Shown piece after piece: positions 10,992-21,955 of a stretch of 64,000 nucleotides of DNA (positions are counted from its first letter, which is position 1; each line of letters starts with the position of its first letter). Under the pieces are notes generated by a model, which worked only from the letters and a program-made list of their open reading frames with translations, had not been told where the DNA came from and did no database searches. Source of the stretch: Schizosaccharomyces osmophilus (Eukaryota; Ascomycota; Schizosaccharomycetes; Schizosaccharomycetales; Schizosaccharomycetaceae); NCBI RefSeq assembly GCF_027921745.1, contig NC_079239.1, positions 2,507,501-2,571,500 of the forward strand. The letters are read 5' to 3'. The position numbers and the translations under genes are program-made.

Positions 10992-11373
10992 TTCTATGAA
11001 ATATTATTGCTTTCTGTAGGTAAAAATATATTAAAGTGATCAGTAGCTATTCTAATCCTTTCGATACAATTACTTGTAAAGATTGATCACGAAACAGCCA
11101 TTCTATAAGTAGCAAAGAAAGTACTTTTATACATATGAACTAAATGATAATACTTATACACTAGCCATTGATTTTTCTTTTAGAAAATAAATAATGCGAT
11201 TGACTATATTAGCATTAATTGACTGATCGAAATATAGTATGCATTGAAATGCTATTTTTAGAATACGAACCAAAACTGCAAAGTTTTCGATGAACGTGAT
11301 GCATAAACCTTCATGAGAAGTAACAAGTTATTAAATTACCATAAATAATAATAAAAAAATAGGCATCCGATTT
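10992..11373. other. Intergenic between tRNA and UPF0592 gene
   Basis: AT-rich sequence with no open frame or RNA fold that I can support. It should contain the 3' end of the minus-strand gene that follows. Confidence 0.5.
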
Positions 11374-13962
11374 TCATAAAAACTGTGCAGGGTTATGAAG
11401 TTTGGGAATACGGACAGTAAGTAGAGGAGCTATCATCTCCGTTTCTTCAATATCTTTTCGATTCAAAATAAAGGAATCAAATTCATGAACCACAAGTGCC
11501 CACTCCACTAAAGCTTGACTGGCGTACACCAATTTGCTAGCATGAATCTCACTTAACGGAGCTTTAGCGTAATGAGCAGAAGCATTATTACTATTATACA
11601 GTAAAATTTTGGATTGAGTTGGCAAGACTCCGTGAGAGGAGTGTTCTATAATCGTCGAAAAGTTTTCTCTATTATTTGTTGACCCACTTGTATCGGGAGG
11701 AGACGGTATGAATGTAAACCGATGGCGAGGCTTTTGTCTTTTCCTGTTTTGCATAACTTGCCTTAATAATAAGTTGTTTGTCATTGATGTCTGCTTTGAA
11801 AACTCGATGTCGGAATTATATCTGGACTTATTATTCACAAACGAACCAAAGACCTTCCTTAAGCCACTTGAGACAGTGTTTGAAATTGTCACCACATCAG
11901 TATATATATTGTCAATGATGTTTTCTTCGTTACGATCACCAGGGATTTCAAAGTCACCACTGTCATCACAATTATCCGAAGAGGGTTCAGAATTACAAAC
12001 AATGACCAAGCGTCGCAGTGGAAGGGGTGCAGAAGGCTTCGCTGTTGGAATTGTTTTTGAAGACCTCAAACAACCTTGAGTATAACACTTGTATCCAGAA
12101 TAACAATGCTTAAGCAATCTTTTTAAGCACAGAACGATTTCCGCTTTGAGTTCGGTTTCGCTTTCATCGTCGACCTTTAGTAGTCTCCAGCATAAAAACC
12201 GATGAAAATAAGCACGTACAAGGGAAAAATGATGCAGGAAGAGGTATTCAAACGTTTCTTGAACTAACAACCACCGAAAGCTGATTATTTTCTTATCTTC
12301 AAGGTCCAAGTACGGCCATATCGTATAGACAAACGTTATGCTCCTCACAATCGCCATGTGGTTTGATGTGCTGACTAACTTTTTCATTGCTTCAATCCAA
12401 AAAGAATATCTGGGTCGATGGGAATAATCAAAAAATATTTCAAACCAGCTTTCTGAGAGAGAGCAATACATAAAGGATGCTTGAAAATCATAAACGCGAA
12501 TAAACTGTCCAACGCCTTGAAGTGTACACTCTAACACATCTAACAGTCGCAACTGTTGCTGTCTGCAAGCTTTCACTGCTACAAAAAAACCTTTCACGTG
12601 ATCTGTAAGTTGCTGCAGCATAGCAATTGTAGTAGTAGTAACAGCGGGTTTCACTGCAAGTACCTCAGAAGGTGAATTAATTTCATTGTTTTTTGAAGTA
12701 GGAAATTCGAGAAATGCACCAGTCGTAGGACATTTTCGCTCTGATAAGTTTACAGTGGTTAAACAGATTTGAAGAAGATAGGCATGTAAATGAATGTATC
12801 CAGGGGAATAATAAATTATGTCAGAAGGAAGTTCAAAGGATAAGCTCTGTGCTAAATATGAATGATATTCCGCAAGAAATTCAAAAAATAACCCACCTTT
12901 TGGTACATGAAAACGATGGAACCAATTTTCAGCAAATTCAATCGGCTGCCGTCCGTAGCCAATAGTAAACTCCATATCTAATTTCTCTAATCTCGTTGCG
13001 AACATAACAGAGTATAAATGCTTAGGAAAGAGTGGCGCCATATATTTCTCGGGATGATTTGTTTCATTCCTGTTAAGCTTTGATGAAAAGTATTTGACGA
13101 ACTTTTTATCAATTTTGAGTGCTCTCAGAAAACGGTTTGCAAATTTTTCGAGTCTAAAAAAGGAAAGAACCAATATTTTGGCACAAAACTTTACCAAGGT
13201 GTGTGGTAGTACCTTTTGAGAAAGAAGATGTACTACAAAAGAAAGGGTATCAAACAAAATTAATTGATGTTCCATATTCAGTAGCTCGGAATTTTCAATC
13301 CCTTTCCAACATGAGTGCTCAGCAATGGTGACTATTGATTTGATATAAACAAACCTTTCAGATAGTGCTACTTGAGTTGTTTCCAACAGTCGAATAAGGA
13401 AAGACCACCAAGTATAGAGAATATGGCGCGTCTTATCCAATTCCGGTTCCGTAATGCATCGCACAGAGAGACCATTCAAATAGGAAAATAGAAATTCACT
13501 TAAAATTGTTCCTCTTTGAGCATCTGTACAGCTAACAAATGCAATGAATTGTTCAACTAGCGGAGATTTTTCTGGAGAACCATTCACTCCATACGGAATA
13601 TTTTTCTCAAAACTCTTCGATGTTCTAGAGGATTGACTTTCTAATGATTCACTGGAATGAGGAGACGGAGAACGAGACGACGAATACGAAGACGATGATG
13701 ACGATCCATTAGAAGCTTCACGAGAAGCATTAGAAAGAGATGCTAATGCACCTTTCGTAAAATCGTTAGAAGGAGAAGTGGCTTGATCCGATAAAGAAAG
13801 ATTGGGCTTTAGAGATTGGATATCTTCGAACGACTCAGACGGCGTAACCACGACAGAGGAAATTTCTGCCGGGGATTTTTCAGACTCTGCATGTGATGGC
13901 TTGCTGTTCGGAGGGCCCATAACAGTCATTAAAAGTTCATAGCGGCTATTTGTATCTGCCAT
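11374..13962 (-). CDS. UPF0592 / DUF1765 fungal protein
   Basis: A single-exon protein of 862 residues belonging to a conserved fungal family of unknown function (UPF0592, DUF1765; I recall SPAC7D4.03c of about 886 residues in S. pombe). The N-terminal 140 residues are Ser-rich and probably disordered (a run of serines near 90-110). The central part, about 150-620, is helical and aromatic-rich, with the DUF1765-type core around LECTLQGVGQFIRVYDF, SYWIEAMKK-like and HHFSLVRAYFHRFLCWRLL segments. The C-terminal quarter is again polar, followed by a short conserved tail. No catalytic motif or clear signal peptide is seen. It is divergent from atg11, with 0.8 kb between starts. Function is not known and none is proposed. 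Confidence 0.8.
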   Translation of the reverse strand: MADTNSRYELLMTVMGPPNSKPSHAESEKSPAEISSVVVTPSESFEDIQSLKPNLSLSDQATSPSNDFTKGALASLSNASREASNGSSSSSSYSSSRSPSPHSSESLESQSSRTSKSFEKNIPYGVNGSPEKSPLVEQFIAFVSCTDAQRGTILSEFLFSYLNGLSVRCITEPELDKTRHILYTWWSFLIRLLETTQVALSERFVYIKSIVTIAEHSCWKGIENSELLNMEHQLILFDTLSFVVHLLSQKVLPHTLVKFCAKILVLSFFRLEKFANRFLRALKIDKKFVKYFSSKLNRNETNHPEKYMAPLFPKHLYSVMFATRLEKLDMEFTIGYGRQPIEFAENWFHRFHVPKGGLFFEFLAEYHSYLAQSLSFELPSDIIYYSPGYIHLHAYLLQICLTTVNLSERKCPTTGAFLEFPTSKNNEINSPSEVLAVKPAVTTTTIAMLQQLTDHVKGFFVAVKACRQQQLRLLDVLECTLQGVGQFIRVYDFQASFMYCSLSESWFEIFFDYSHRPRYSFWIEAMKKLVSTSNHMAIVRSITFVYTIWPYLDLEDKKIISFRWLLVQETFEYLFLHHFSLVRAYFHRFLCWRLLKVDDESETELKAEIVLCLKRLLKHCYSGYKCYTQGCLRSSKTIPTAKPSAPLPLRRLVIVCNSEPSSDNCDDSGDFEIPGDRNEENIIDNIYTDVVTISNTVSSGLRKVFGSFVNNKSRYNSDIEFSKQTSMTNNLLLRQVMQNRKRQKPRHRFTFIPSPPDTSGSTNNRENFSTIIEHSSHGVLPTQSKILLYNSNNASAHYAKAPLSEIHASKLVYASQALVEWALVVHEFDSFILNRKDIEETEMIAPLLTVRIPKLHNPAQFL

Positions 13963-14773
13963 GAGAACGAACTCTAAAAGAAGGCCGAATGAAATCTAAT
14001 AAAAAAAGTAGAGTGTGAGTATAAAAAAAAAGATTTTAGAAAATCATGAGAAATTAAATAAATAGAAAATGGGGTTTCCTATCCAACGAAATGGATTTTT
14101 TTTTCAAAAAATGTGAGCAATTGCAAAAACCCGAATGAATCAAAATGTATGAGAAAGGAGAGTAAAACAGACAAATACAATCACCGTGCTGAACAACACC
14201 GAGCAATGCTAATGGAATTCCAGGGTTTTGGGATCAATGAGATGGGTATACAATGCGTCAAAAGAGACCGTCAAATATAAAAGAATGATGAAAAAAGAGT
14301 GATTGATTATTTTCTATTAATTAGCATACCAAAATAAAAAGTAGATGGGACGAAGGTGGGTATGTGGTAATTGAAAGAAACTTATCGGCTAAGCTGGTTT
14401 ATCTCATACAGCATTGTGCATACCAACAACACTAGTCAAACGTACATTCATACAATTCCTAATCATTAGGACCGAAAAGAAACATATATATACATATATA
14501 TATATCTTTAGTTACATATTTCTAAAAGAAGCTTTAAATAAAGGCTTACTTTCCTCTGTAATATAAGAGGGGGTATTGTTTGTACGACTAAATAAACTTA
14601 ACCTTTGCATACGCCTACCGGTAAGAAAACGGACTCGAATTGTGGATTCAGTTTGATTCTATTTTCGAATTCAATACAGAAATTTGCCATTAGCAAGGGG
14701 AAGTTATTTACATTGTGGAAAGTGAATGGTGGCATTGAATGGATGAGGTGAAAGTGAGCAAAAGGAGTGAACT
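13963..14773. promoter_or_regulatory. Divergent promoter region of UPF0592 gene and atg11
   Basis: No gene is visible. The region is AT-rich, with an alternating TA/CA tract at about 14483-14506, and presumably holds both promoters and the atg11 5' leader, which is preceded by the G/A-rich stretch at 14745-14773. Confidence 0.4.
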
Positions 14774-17566
14774 ATGCGTTTTAAATTGAATGATTCTTTT
14801 TCTGGAAAGAGCTGGACAATCGAAAATGTTTACTGGACTCCGCAGGACTTGGTTGCTTGGATTATAAAGCTTGATATCGATCTAAGCGATGATGCGAAAT
14901 TGTTGCTTTCAAATGGCATGTCCTTGAATGAGACATTACTAAACGATGACAGTAACGTAGTGATTTACGTTCTTGACGAACACTTGCTCAAATTTAGTCT
15001 TCAAGACGATGTACCCTCTCTTCCCGGTCTTGAAGAGGCTAGTTTCGTTGACAGCTTACCTAATTTTGAGGATGAGAAAGAAAAATTTGTTTCTTTTGCA
15101 TGGAAAGAAAAGCTGTACGAACGTCGTCAGGAAATTGCTGATTTTATCCATGAATCAAATAAATTATATGAGGAACTGACACTTCATCATGATCAGATGA
15201 CCACTAGTCTGAGTGCTCCAAATGTAGCGATGAATTACTTGCAAAGGCGTCAGGCTGGTATGAAGGAGCTAATGGTTGTCTTTTATGAGCGATTAGAAAA
15301 GGTCTCTATTAATGAACTTCTCCATGACTTTTTGGCTATGCCAGTCGGTTCTTTGCCCATTAATACTCATAAACTTTTATCTCCAAACTGGGCCAAATTG
15401 GATGCTTGGTTGTCCTCAATCTCTTCTCGATATTCTGAAGCTCAAAAACGTGTTCAGCAATGTATAACGGCTACAAATACTATTGATATTTCCTCTCCAA
15501 AAGAGCATCCTTCCATGGAAGAAACCTATTCCTTATTTCAGGCTATCAGCAGTTTCTCTGAAACAATAAATTCCGATTTAATGGATATGTTGGAACACTG
15601 TTCAGAACTGACGAAGACCCCATCTTCCCTAGATAGTAGGCTTCAAGCTCATATTCACCACGTACAAAAACTGACGGCTCTGATAAATGACTTGCATGAT
15701 CACGCGTGCTCTTTTTTCGAATCTAGAAAATCATCCTTGATCACGTTAAAATCTTTTTGGCTTACTTTTTTTAAAGTTTCTGTCAAGTATGACGCCTTAT
15801 ACGAATATTTACGACATGTCGCTGAGGAATTAGACCGAAGTAAATTAATTATTTCTCAGTCTCAAAATATTTATTCTCTTTTTGCTGACATTTTAATGGA
15901 AGCTCTACGAAGAACTGAATGGCAAGCATCCTATAATGCAAACCACGGCAGTACCCTTCCCATAGATCAGGAGAAAGAGTCGAATACCCGAAAAGCCTGG
16001 CTGAGTCAATTCTCTAATTTCTTATTTAATTATGACCAGTTAAGGTATCTTCCTACAATTACACGAAGCGAACTGTCTTCCTTCCTAATCAGTCTTCGAG
16101 CTGAACCCAAATATCAAAATTTTTTGCATATTCTTAGCAATCGTCTTTCAGAGTCGCTCGGATTTCCTAATCCTTTCCAATGTGATGCCTTGCCTAGTAA
16201 TAATCAAGAAATTGCAACACTTCAAGAACGGTTAGCTATCTATCAAAACCGTTGTAATAATCTGGAAACTATATTGTTGCAACAACGAAATTCTCCAGTA
16301 ATTGCGAATGTAAATGGCGTAGCACAATCAAACGCACCTCGCGCAGAGGTAATGGATGATGGTTCGCAGCCATTCTATCGAACGTCCCCCACTATTGTTC
16401 CTATTAACGTTTTAAGAAAAATCTCTCAACGTAAGACGTCAGTTTCAGAGGGTCTTGCATCTAAATATCAAGCAGAAATAGAACAAGTTCGTCATGAATT
16501 AAATGAATCTCTAAAGAGAAATAATGGTCTTTCTGAAGAAATTCATTCTAAAGAGGAGCGTGTTCGTTTCTTGGAAACAGAGAATGAAGAACTCTTAGCC
16601 AAGTATAATGAAAAACCTTCTCGTACAGATGATTCTTCAAAAAACGATACATCGCAAAACGAAAACGGGGTTGTAAAGCTATCTCATGCTTTTGATGAAA
16701 AACAAAACTTAATTTCGTTATGCTCAGTTTTTGAAGGCAAGGTTTCGAAATTACAGGAGGTTTGCGATGTCTTCAAGGATGAAATAAATACGCTAAAACA
16801 GCAGGAAGAGTTTTCAGAAATGGCTAAAAACTCGCAACTGGTAAAGCAGCTTTTGGAAGAAAGAGATTTAGCAACTCAAAAACAAAAGAAAGTAGAAGAG
16901 GTTGCTGAATCCAGAACAGAGCAATGTAAGCTTTTAACTCAAAAGCTTTTTACTTTAGTTTTCCGCTGTCATGAACTTAGGACCGTTTTGCAGGAATGCA
17001 TTGAACAACCCGGCCAGGAAATGGATCGTGATGGTTTTTGTAATGGCTCTGAACGACAAATGCAATTCGGTTCCAAAGATTTACAATATTTGTATTGGAT
17101 GAACAGTGGTGATGTTGATCAATCCTTCCAGGAGTTTATAACTAGGATGGCGTCTTTAGACATTGACTCATTTCATGACTATGTGGTGAATGTTCTCAGT
17201 GAAGCTCACAATAACGAGCTCCGCTGGAAGCGTGAATTTCAGTCTAATCGAGATAAAGCGTTGAAAGCCATACTAGAATCTCAGACGAAAGTTTCTTTGC
17301 GGAATTTTAAGCAAGGAAGTTTGGCCTTGTTTTTACCGACTCGTCGTCATATGCAAGGCCAGCGTATCTGGGCTGCGTTTAATGTTAATGCTCCAAACTA
17401 CTATTTAAAAATTCAAAACAACTCAAAGATTAACGCTCGTGAATGGGTTGTTGGAAGAATAACAACGATTGAAGATCATGTTGCTGACGGAACAATCGAC
17501 AAATGGCTCAAGCTACCTATGGGTACTGTTTGGCATTATGTGGATGTCATTGATGAAAGACTTTGA
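14774..17566 (+). CDS. atg11: Selective-autophagy scaffold Atg11
   Basis: Atg11 tethers cargo receptors and the Atg1 kinase at the pre-autophagosomal structure. The single exon gives 930 residues, against about 926 that I recall for S. pombe (also described there as taf1, a Taz1-interacting factor). The N-terminus is a ubiquitin-like fold typical of Atg11/FIP200 (about 1-75). A long helical Atg17-like region follows, then coiled coil at about 480-520 and 560-740 (heptad-rich, many Glu/Lys/Gln). The conserved Atg11 C-terminal domain covers about 850-930 and contains FNVNAPNYYLKI and REWVVGRITTIEDHVADG. The ATG is the first in frame. It is syntenic with the HAD hydrolase downstream and the UPF0592 gene upstream. 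Confidence 0.92.
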   Translation: MRFKLNDSFSGKSWTIENVYWTPQDLVAWIIKLDIDLSDDAKLLLSNGMSLNETLLNDDSNVVIYVLDEHLLKFSLQDDVPSLPGLEEASFVDSLPNFEDEKEKFVSFAWKEKLYERRQEIADFIHESNKLYEELTLHHDQMTTSLSAPNVAMNYLQRRQAGMKELMVVFYERLEKVSINELLHDFLAMPVGSLPINTHKLLSPNWAKLDAWLSSISSRYSEAQKRVQQCITATNTIDISSPKEHPSMEETYSLFQAISSFSETINSDLMDMLEHCSELTKTPSSLDSRLQAHIHHVQKLTALINDLHDHACSFFESRKSSLITLKSFWLTFFKVSVKYDALYEYLRHVAEELDRSKLIISQSQNIYSLFADILMEALRRTEWQASYNANHGSTLPIDQEKESNTRKAWLSQFSNFLFNYDQLRYLPTITRSELSSFLISLRAEPKYQNFLHILSNRLSESLGFPNPFQCDALPSNNQEIATLQERLAIYQNRCNNLETILLQQRNSPVIANVNGVAQSNAPRAEVMDDGSQPFYRTSPTIVPINVLRKISQRKTSVSEGLASKYQAEIEQVRHELNESLKRNNGLSEEIHSKEERVRFLETENEELLAKYNEKPSRTDDSSKNDTSQNENGVVKLSHAFDEKQNLISLCSVFEGKVSKLQEVCDVFKDEINTLKQQEEFSEMAKNSQLVKQLLEERDLATQKQKKVEEVAESRTEQCKLLTQKLFTLVFRCHELRTVLQECIEQPGQEMDRDGFCNGSERQMQFGSKDLQYLYWMNSGDVDQSFQEFITRMASLDIDSFHDYVVNVLSEAHNNELRWKREFQSNRDKALKAILESQTKVSLRNFKQGSLALFLPTRRHMQGQRIWAAFNVNAPNYYLKIQNNSKINAREWVVGRITTIEDHVADGTIDKWLKLPMGTVWHYVDVIDERL

Positions 17567-17569
17567 CAG

Positions 17570-17916
17570 AATTGTCTGAACAAATTATATTTATGAATTC
17601 GACTCAAGAATACAACACTCGTTATATCATCGTTTTAACGTTAATGTTCAATCAAAAATGAAAAATATTTTAATACAACGCTTATAATAAAAGACATAAA
17701 CTGGTTGATGTTTATACTAGTATCTCTCTATTTTATGCTGACTTCAACTTATAAGTTAATATATCACATGAATTTTAGCATCCCTAATAATATTCTAATT
17801 ACTGTAGAATTGCTATACAAACAGGTTGAGTGGAAGTATAAAGACAGCCTGGTACATGTAGAACCTACCATCCTCAGGTGAAGGTATTGGATCCCAAGCT
17901 TGAATACCGTTGCATT
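17570..17916. other. Intergenic atg11 to HAD hydrolase
   Basis: AT-rich spacer of about 350 bases holding the atg11 3' end and the promoter of the next plus-strand gene. I see nothing else in it. Confidence 0.45.
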
Positions 17917-18751
17917 ATGAGGAAGCTGAAATTGATCACATTTGATGCATTTGGTACATTATTACAATTAGCAAAGCCCGTACCATTTACTTATTATGAA
18001 ACGGCCCAAAAATATGGAATCTCAGCGACCCTGGAGGAAATAAAGAAGAACAGCGATCGTGGTATGGTAGATTTTGAATAAAATAGCAATTGACTAAACA
18101 GGTTTTAGCTTTTGCAGAATTGAGTAAAACCCATAAAAACGGCGGGCTGAAAGATGTTCTGAATCCTCGTGAATGGTGGTTTGAGGTAATATATATTTAA
18201 TGAGACTAAGACATATCATATTGCATTCTGTTTTCGAAACCATGGATCAGAAGAGCGCTCACACATATATCTAGGTTATTAAGAGATCATTCCCGTGTCA
18301 AATTCCTAATACAATGGCAGAGGATCTGTGGAATCATTACTCTACGAAATCAGCTTATCGTATTCACCCGCTGTTTGAAGGCTTTTTGAGAAGAAACGCT
18401 CAAGAGAAGGGATACTCTATTGGCATTATCTCAAACACGGACGACCGTATTTATTCAGTGTTCAAAAGCTGTGGATTTGCTCATTTAATTGACGTTTATG
18501 CATTTTCTTATGACATTGGATGTCAGAAGCCGGAGAAAGGCATATTTGAATATGTCCGCAACAAGACCGGTGAATTAACTAGAGTAATTCCGGCCCCGAA
18601 GGAATGCCTTCACTTTGGAGATGATGTTTCAAAGGACGTTGAAGCTGCTAAAAATATAGGATGGCATGGAGAGTTTTGTGATATCTATACGAACTTTCCT
18701 AAGGTTATTCATGAAATAGAAAGCTCTTTTGGATCCGGATCCAAAGATTAA
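17917..18751 (+). CDS. HAD-superfamily hydrolase, 3 exons
   Basis: Exons 17917-18061, 18109-18185 and 18275-18751 join in phase to 232 residues. Donors are GTATGG and GTAATA; the acceptors are TTTTAG and ATCTAG. HAD motifs are visible. Motif I is LITFDAFGTLL near residue 8 (the second Asp of DxD is replaced by Ala, as in haloacid-dehalogenase and HDHD3-like members). Motif II is IISNTDDR, the lysine is in CQKPEKGIFEY, and motif IV is CLHFGDDVSKDVEAAKNIGW. This fits the HDHD3/Ynl010-like branch; I recall SPAC7D4.05 in S. pombe at this place. The substrate is unknown. The chosen ATG at 17917 is the first ATG of the frame; a GTG 13 codons earlier is in frame but is not a plausible start. Confidence 0.85.
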
Positions 18752-19739
18752 CGCTTTTTATGAAGGAAGAAGCATTCGTATTTGACGAATTGGCATGCAA
18801 TCGAACATGAATCAAGTCACTTTTTCACATACCCCAACACTTCATACAATCTGAGATGCTATTGTCTTTCCATTAGTGTTTTGTGTTTTAGATTCACAAA
18901 AAGACCATGTCTTGTGTCGTTTTGTGATGTTGCGACAGCTACAAGCATCCTGTAGGATTAACGCCATCCTAGCAACCTTGATATTTCAATGCACTAGAAT
19001 CTTATTGAACTTTATAATTCATTTTTAAACCATTTTTTTTGTAAACTATGCTGTGTATGAATTTGAAAAGTCAAGAGAGCATAGACTGCATGCGTGATCT
19101 TTGCTAAAGTGAAGGAACTAGCAGCAAACGATTACCCATTATTTAAAACAGGCTATCTTCATGGAATTCCAAAAAGGAACGTGCACATTTAAAGACACGC
19201 TTGAAAAACAGCAATATCCATTCATTTCCTCCTTGGTTCCTCTTTTGTTTACACTCATATAACGAGCATTTGCGCAATTCGGTTTCCTTTTAATGACACG
19301 CAGCGCAACAACTGTGACTTGTTTTACCTATTTAGATATATTACCAAAATATCCTGAATGATTCCGTACACCAACTAACAGATTTGAAACGGTGCTTTGA
19401 GTGGTACTAAATTTTTAAAAGTTGAGTTAGAGACTGCGAGGTTCATAAGGATTTATTACCAGTCAGTGTACTGTGAACAAAGAAGATCATCGAATGATTA
19501 AAGAAATGAATTTTAACAATCTGTCAATCCCCTGAGAAATTTCTTTGACGAAAAAATTCACAAATTATGACGATGCATTTCCTTTGTTAAAATTGTAAAT
19601 ATTAGAAATAATCAATAAATTAGTTGCATAGACATTTTTTTTAAGTGAACGATAAAGTAGGAAGACGAGAAGAAGCCATGGATCAGTTGTAGGAAACAAA
19701 CTTCAAAGTTTTCTCCATTCCAAGTCTGCCATATTGAAA
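18752..19739. other. Convergent intergenic spacer of about 1 kb
   Basis: This lies between the 3' ends of the HAD hydrolase and alg3. It has no open frame of 60 codons or more. A 33-codon frame starting at about 19160 is not recognisable. The length is more than two 3' UTRs need, so an unannotated non-coding transcript is possible, but nothing in the sequence proves one. Confidence 0.4.
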
Positions 19740-20972
19740 TCACGGTCTTCTAGGGTTCGTAGTTAGTAATCTCTGAATAATAATAGCAGGAATAAAAACA
19801 GTAATCATAGAAGAGATAGTCGTGCTTGGGAAGACATTCCAAGCATACTCCTGAAGTCCCCATAGTAGTATGGTCTGGAGCATGGAAAAGTTGGCTTGAT
19901 AAAGCATGTAGGGAACATACCAAGCAAACCATGCATAGAATTGGTAATGGAGTGAGCGAGCGCAAAGGATACCAATAAGGTTGCTTGTAGTAAGGCTGGT
20001 TAAAATAAAATCAACGGAGATGGGAGCGACCGATGAAAGCGGTTGAAGGGTCAACATGGACCAGACCATTTGTAAAGGAGAGGCTTTTGATGGATAGTTC
20101 CATCTCTTGACAGCAAACACAACCAAAAGAAAAACGTGTAAAAAGATGACAACGAGAGAAAAAAGCGGAGAGTAGAAAATAAACTTTGGAAGAAAGCGCC
20201 AGTTGACTGTCCACTTGTAATCAAAAACCCTACCAAAGTCGAAAGCTTGAGTCCAATAGCTCCAGATAAAGCTAGAAAAGGGAATCGAAAAAAGCAGTTG
20301 CACAAAGGCAAATGAAAAAATATTCAGCCAAGTCTTTTTTGGTCCAACAGACTGTAAAAGGACAACAAGATAAGCGGGAAGGAAAAGGAGAGATGACATT
20401 TTAATGGAACAAGCAATACTCAAGAAAATGGTGGAAGTTGTCCATTTCCTTTTACAAGCAAACAATATAAACAAAGAAGCAAAAAGGCTGTTAAAACTGT
20501 CGTTGAAGAGTCTCAAGATGAAAATACTGTGGAGCCGTTTGGACAAGATCAGTAGCCCATAAAGATATAAAGGGACATGGACGGTTTTGAAGATCCAGCC
20601 AACGATAAAACTAGAACACAGGTATACAAAAGCAAAGATGTACTGGGCTTTGACGATATTCGTCCCGTGATCTGTCAGAAAGTATAGCAACGTGTATAGT
20701 AAAACGTGACCACCTGGATAAACGAGAGGACCGGTAGAGCCAACTAAGGACCGGTAGTCTCTCTCGCCAGAAAGGAAGCTACCGATTTGCTCCATGTAAG
20801 CAATCCAATCGATTTCTGTATAAGGGACATTGGAAATAATAAACATGACAAAAGGGACTTCGAGCCATAGGATACGGGTAGGATGAAACCATTTTGAGGA
20901 AAGAAAGCGGAAAATCAAGAGAAAAGGATCAAACCTATTTGGGCCTGATCGAATAGGAGAGGGAAGGAGCAT
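19740..20972 (-). CDS. alg3: Dolichyl-P-Man:Man5GlcNAc2-PP-dolichol alpha-1,3-mannosyltransferase Alg3
   Basis: Alg3 adds the first lumenal mannose to the lipid-linked oligosaccharide in the ER, using dolichol-phosphate-mannose. The single exon gives 410 residues, close to the usual length of the family. It is polytopic, with about ten hydrophobic segments. Family motifs include [14 protein letters not shown] in the first lumenal loop (about residues 50-63, the acidic catalytic region of GT-C enzymes), [31 protein letters not shown] and [17 protein letters not shown]. It lies in the same neighbourhood as ost4 and dfg10, two other N-glycosylation genes. Confidence 0.93.
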   Translation of the reverse strand: MLLPSPIRSGPNRFDPFLLIFRFLSSKWFHPTRILWLEVPFVMFIISNVPYTEIDWIAYMEQIGSFLSGERDYRSLVGSTGPLVYPGGHVLLYTLLYFLTDHGTNIVKAQYIFAFVYLCSSFIVGWIFKTVHVPLYLYGLLILSKRLHSIFILRLFNDSFNSLFASLFILFACKRKWTTSTIFLSIACSIKMSSLLFLPAYLVVLLQSVGPKKTWLNIFSFAFVQLLFSIPFSSFIWSYWTQAFDFGRVFDYKWTVNWRFLPKFIFYSPLFSLVVIFLHVFLLVVFAVKRWNYPSKASPLQMVWSMLTLQPLSSVAPISVDFILTSLTTSNLIGILCARSLHYQFYAWFAWYVPYMLYQANFSMLQTILLWGLQEYAWNVFPSTTISSMITVFIPAIIIQRLLTTNPRRP

Positions 20973-21643
20973 GGTAGGACAAGAAGAACGAAAAGTGCTG
21001 TGTACTATGGGAACAATAAAAAACAGGAAACCGCAAACGTATTCGTTTTCAAATATTGGTTCTTATATATTACAACTAGAAAAGGAACACTCAACTTGGA
21101 AAATGATCCAAGAGACGTAAACAAACTCCAAGGAGCGAAAAAACAAAACTGACAACGAAAACTTGAAACAAGATATAGCAACGGCAAAAAAATTCAAATA
21201 GAATAGAAAATATTCATGAGATGAGTGAAAAAGAATCCAAAACACTCAGTTGGTAGTTTTTAGGATGTTCATACAGTCATGATGAAGTAGAGAAGAAAGA
21301 CATGCGATTTCAAGGATCTATAATTCTTGGCACTGACCAGTACGAAGAGAAAAGTATCTTTTCCTAAGCAAATAAATCGAACCTGCTTAGTTTGCTACAT
21401 TTTCCAACACGAGCGATACCATTATGGAAACAAAAAAACATAAAAAGGACTACAATGACAACTGTAACGACATACTTAGCTTATGATGACTATTTTCGTT
21501 TGCAAAGCAAAGCAAAGTAAAGTGAATATATACTAATTCATTCATTCAAATATTCAACACAAAAACATTATTTAAAAAGAGGAATCCTATGTTACCAAAA
21601 GCTAGACAGAATTGGATTGCAAAAACGATCATGCTCATTACAT
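20973..21643. other. Intergenic alg3 upstream / trx1 downstream
   Basis: About 670 bases between two minus-strand genes. It should hold the alg3 promoter and the trx1 terminator. Short hydrophobic frames near 21005-21245 begin at non-ATG codons or overlap each other and are not convincing. Confidence 0.4.
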
Positions 21644-21955
21644 TTAAAGGTTCTCCTTGATAGCAGCCTCGAGCTTGGCAGGGTTGGCACCAACGACTTC
21701 AGCAATCTTTTGACCGCTCTTGTAGAGGAAGAAGGAGGGCATAGCATGAACACCAGCCTCGGCAGCAATTTCGCTCAATTCATCAACATCGACCTTGATA
21801 AACTCGGCCTCGCTGTAGGTCTTGGAAAATTGATCGACCTTGGGAGCAATAGCCTTGCAAGGACCACACCATGTAGCAAAGAAATCGACAACAACAAGCT
21901 TGTTTTGGGCAATAACGGCCTTGAAGTCTTCAGTCTTGGAAATTTGGTTTACCAT
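21644..21955 (-). CDS. trx1: Cytosolic thioredoxin Trx1
   Basis: A thioredoxin of 103 residues, the same length as S. pombe Trx1. It reduces disulfides in ribonucleotide reductase, PAPS reductase and peroxiredoxins and is recycled by thioredoxin reductase. The active site is WCGPC at about residues 30-34 in [15 protein letters not shown]. The cis-proline is in HAMPSFFLY. There is no presequence, which points to the cytosolic form and not mitochondrial Trx2. A TATATAT element lies about 115 bases upstream of the ATG, and CRE-like and AP-1-like sites lie further upstream. The codons are strongly biased (few AT-ending rare codons), as expected for an abundant protein. Confidence 0.96.
   Translation of the reverse strand: MVNQISKTEDFKAVIAQNKLVVVDFFATWCGPCKAIAPKVDQFSKTYSEAEFIKVDVDELSEIAAEAGVHAMPSFFLYKSGQKIAEVVGANPAKLEAAIKENL

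Noticed and set aside
11708-12079. 123-codon plus frame antisense to the UPF0592 gene
   Set aside because: It lies wholly opposite a long, clean minus-strand gene and is a typical shadow frame.
17878-18081. Extended HAD hydrolase start at a GTG codon
   Set aside because: Fission yeast does not normally initiate at GTG, and the ATG at 17917 directly precedes the conserved motif I.
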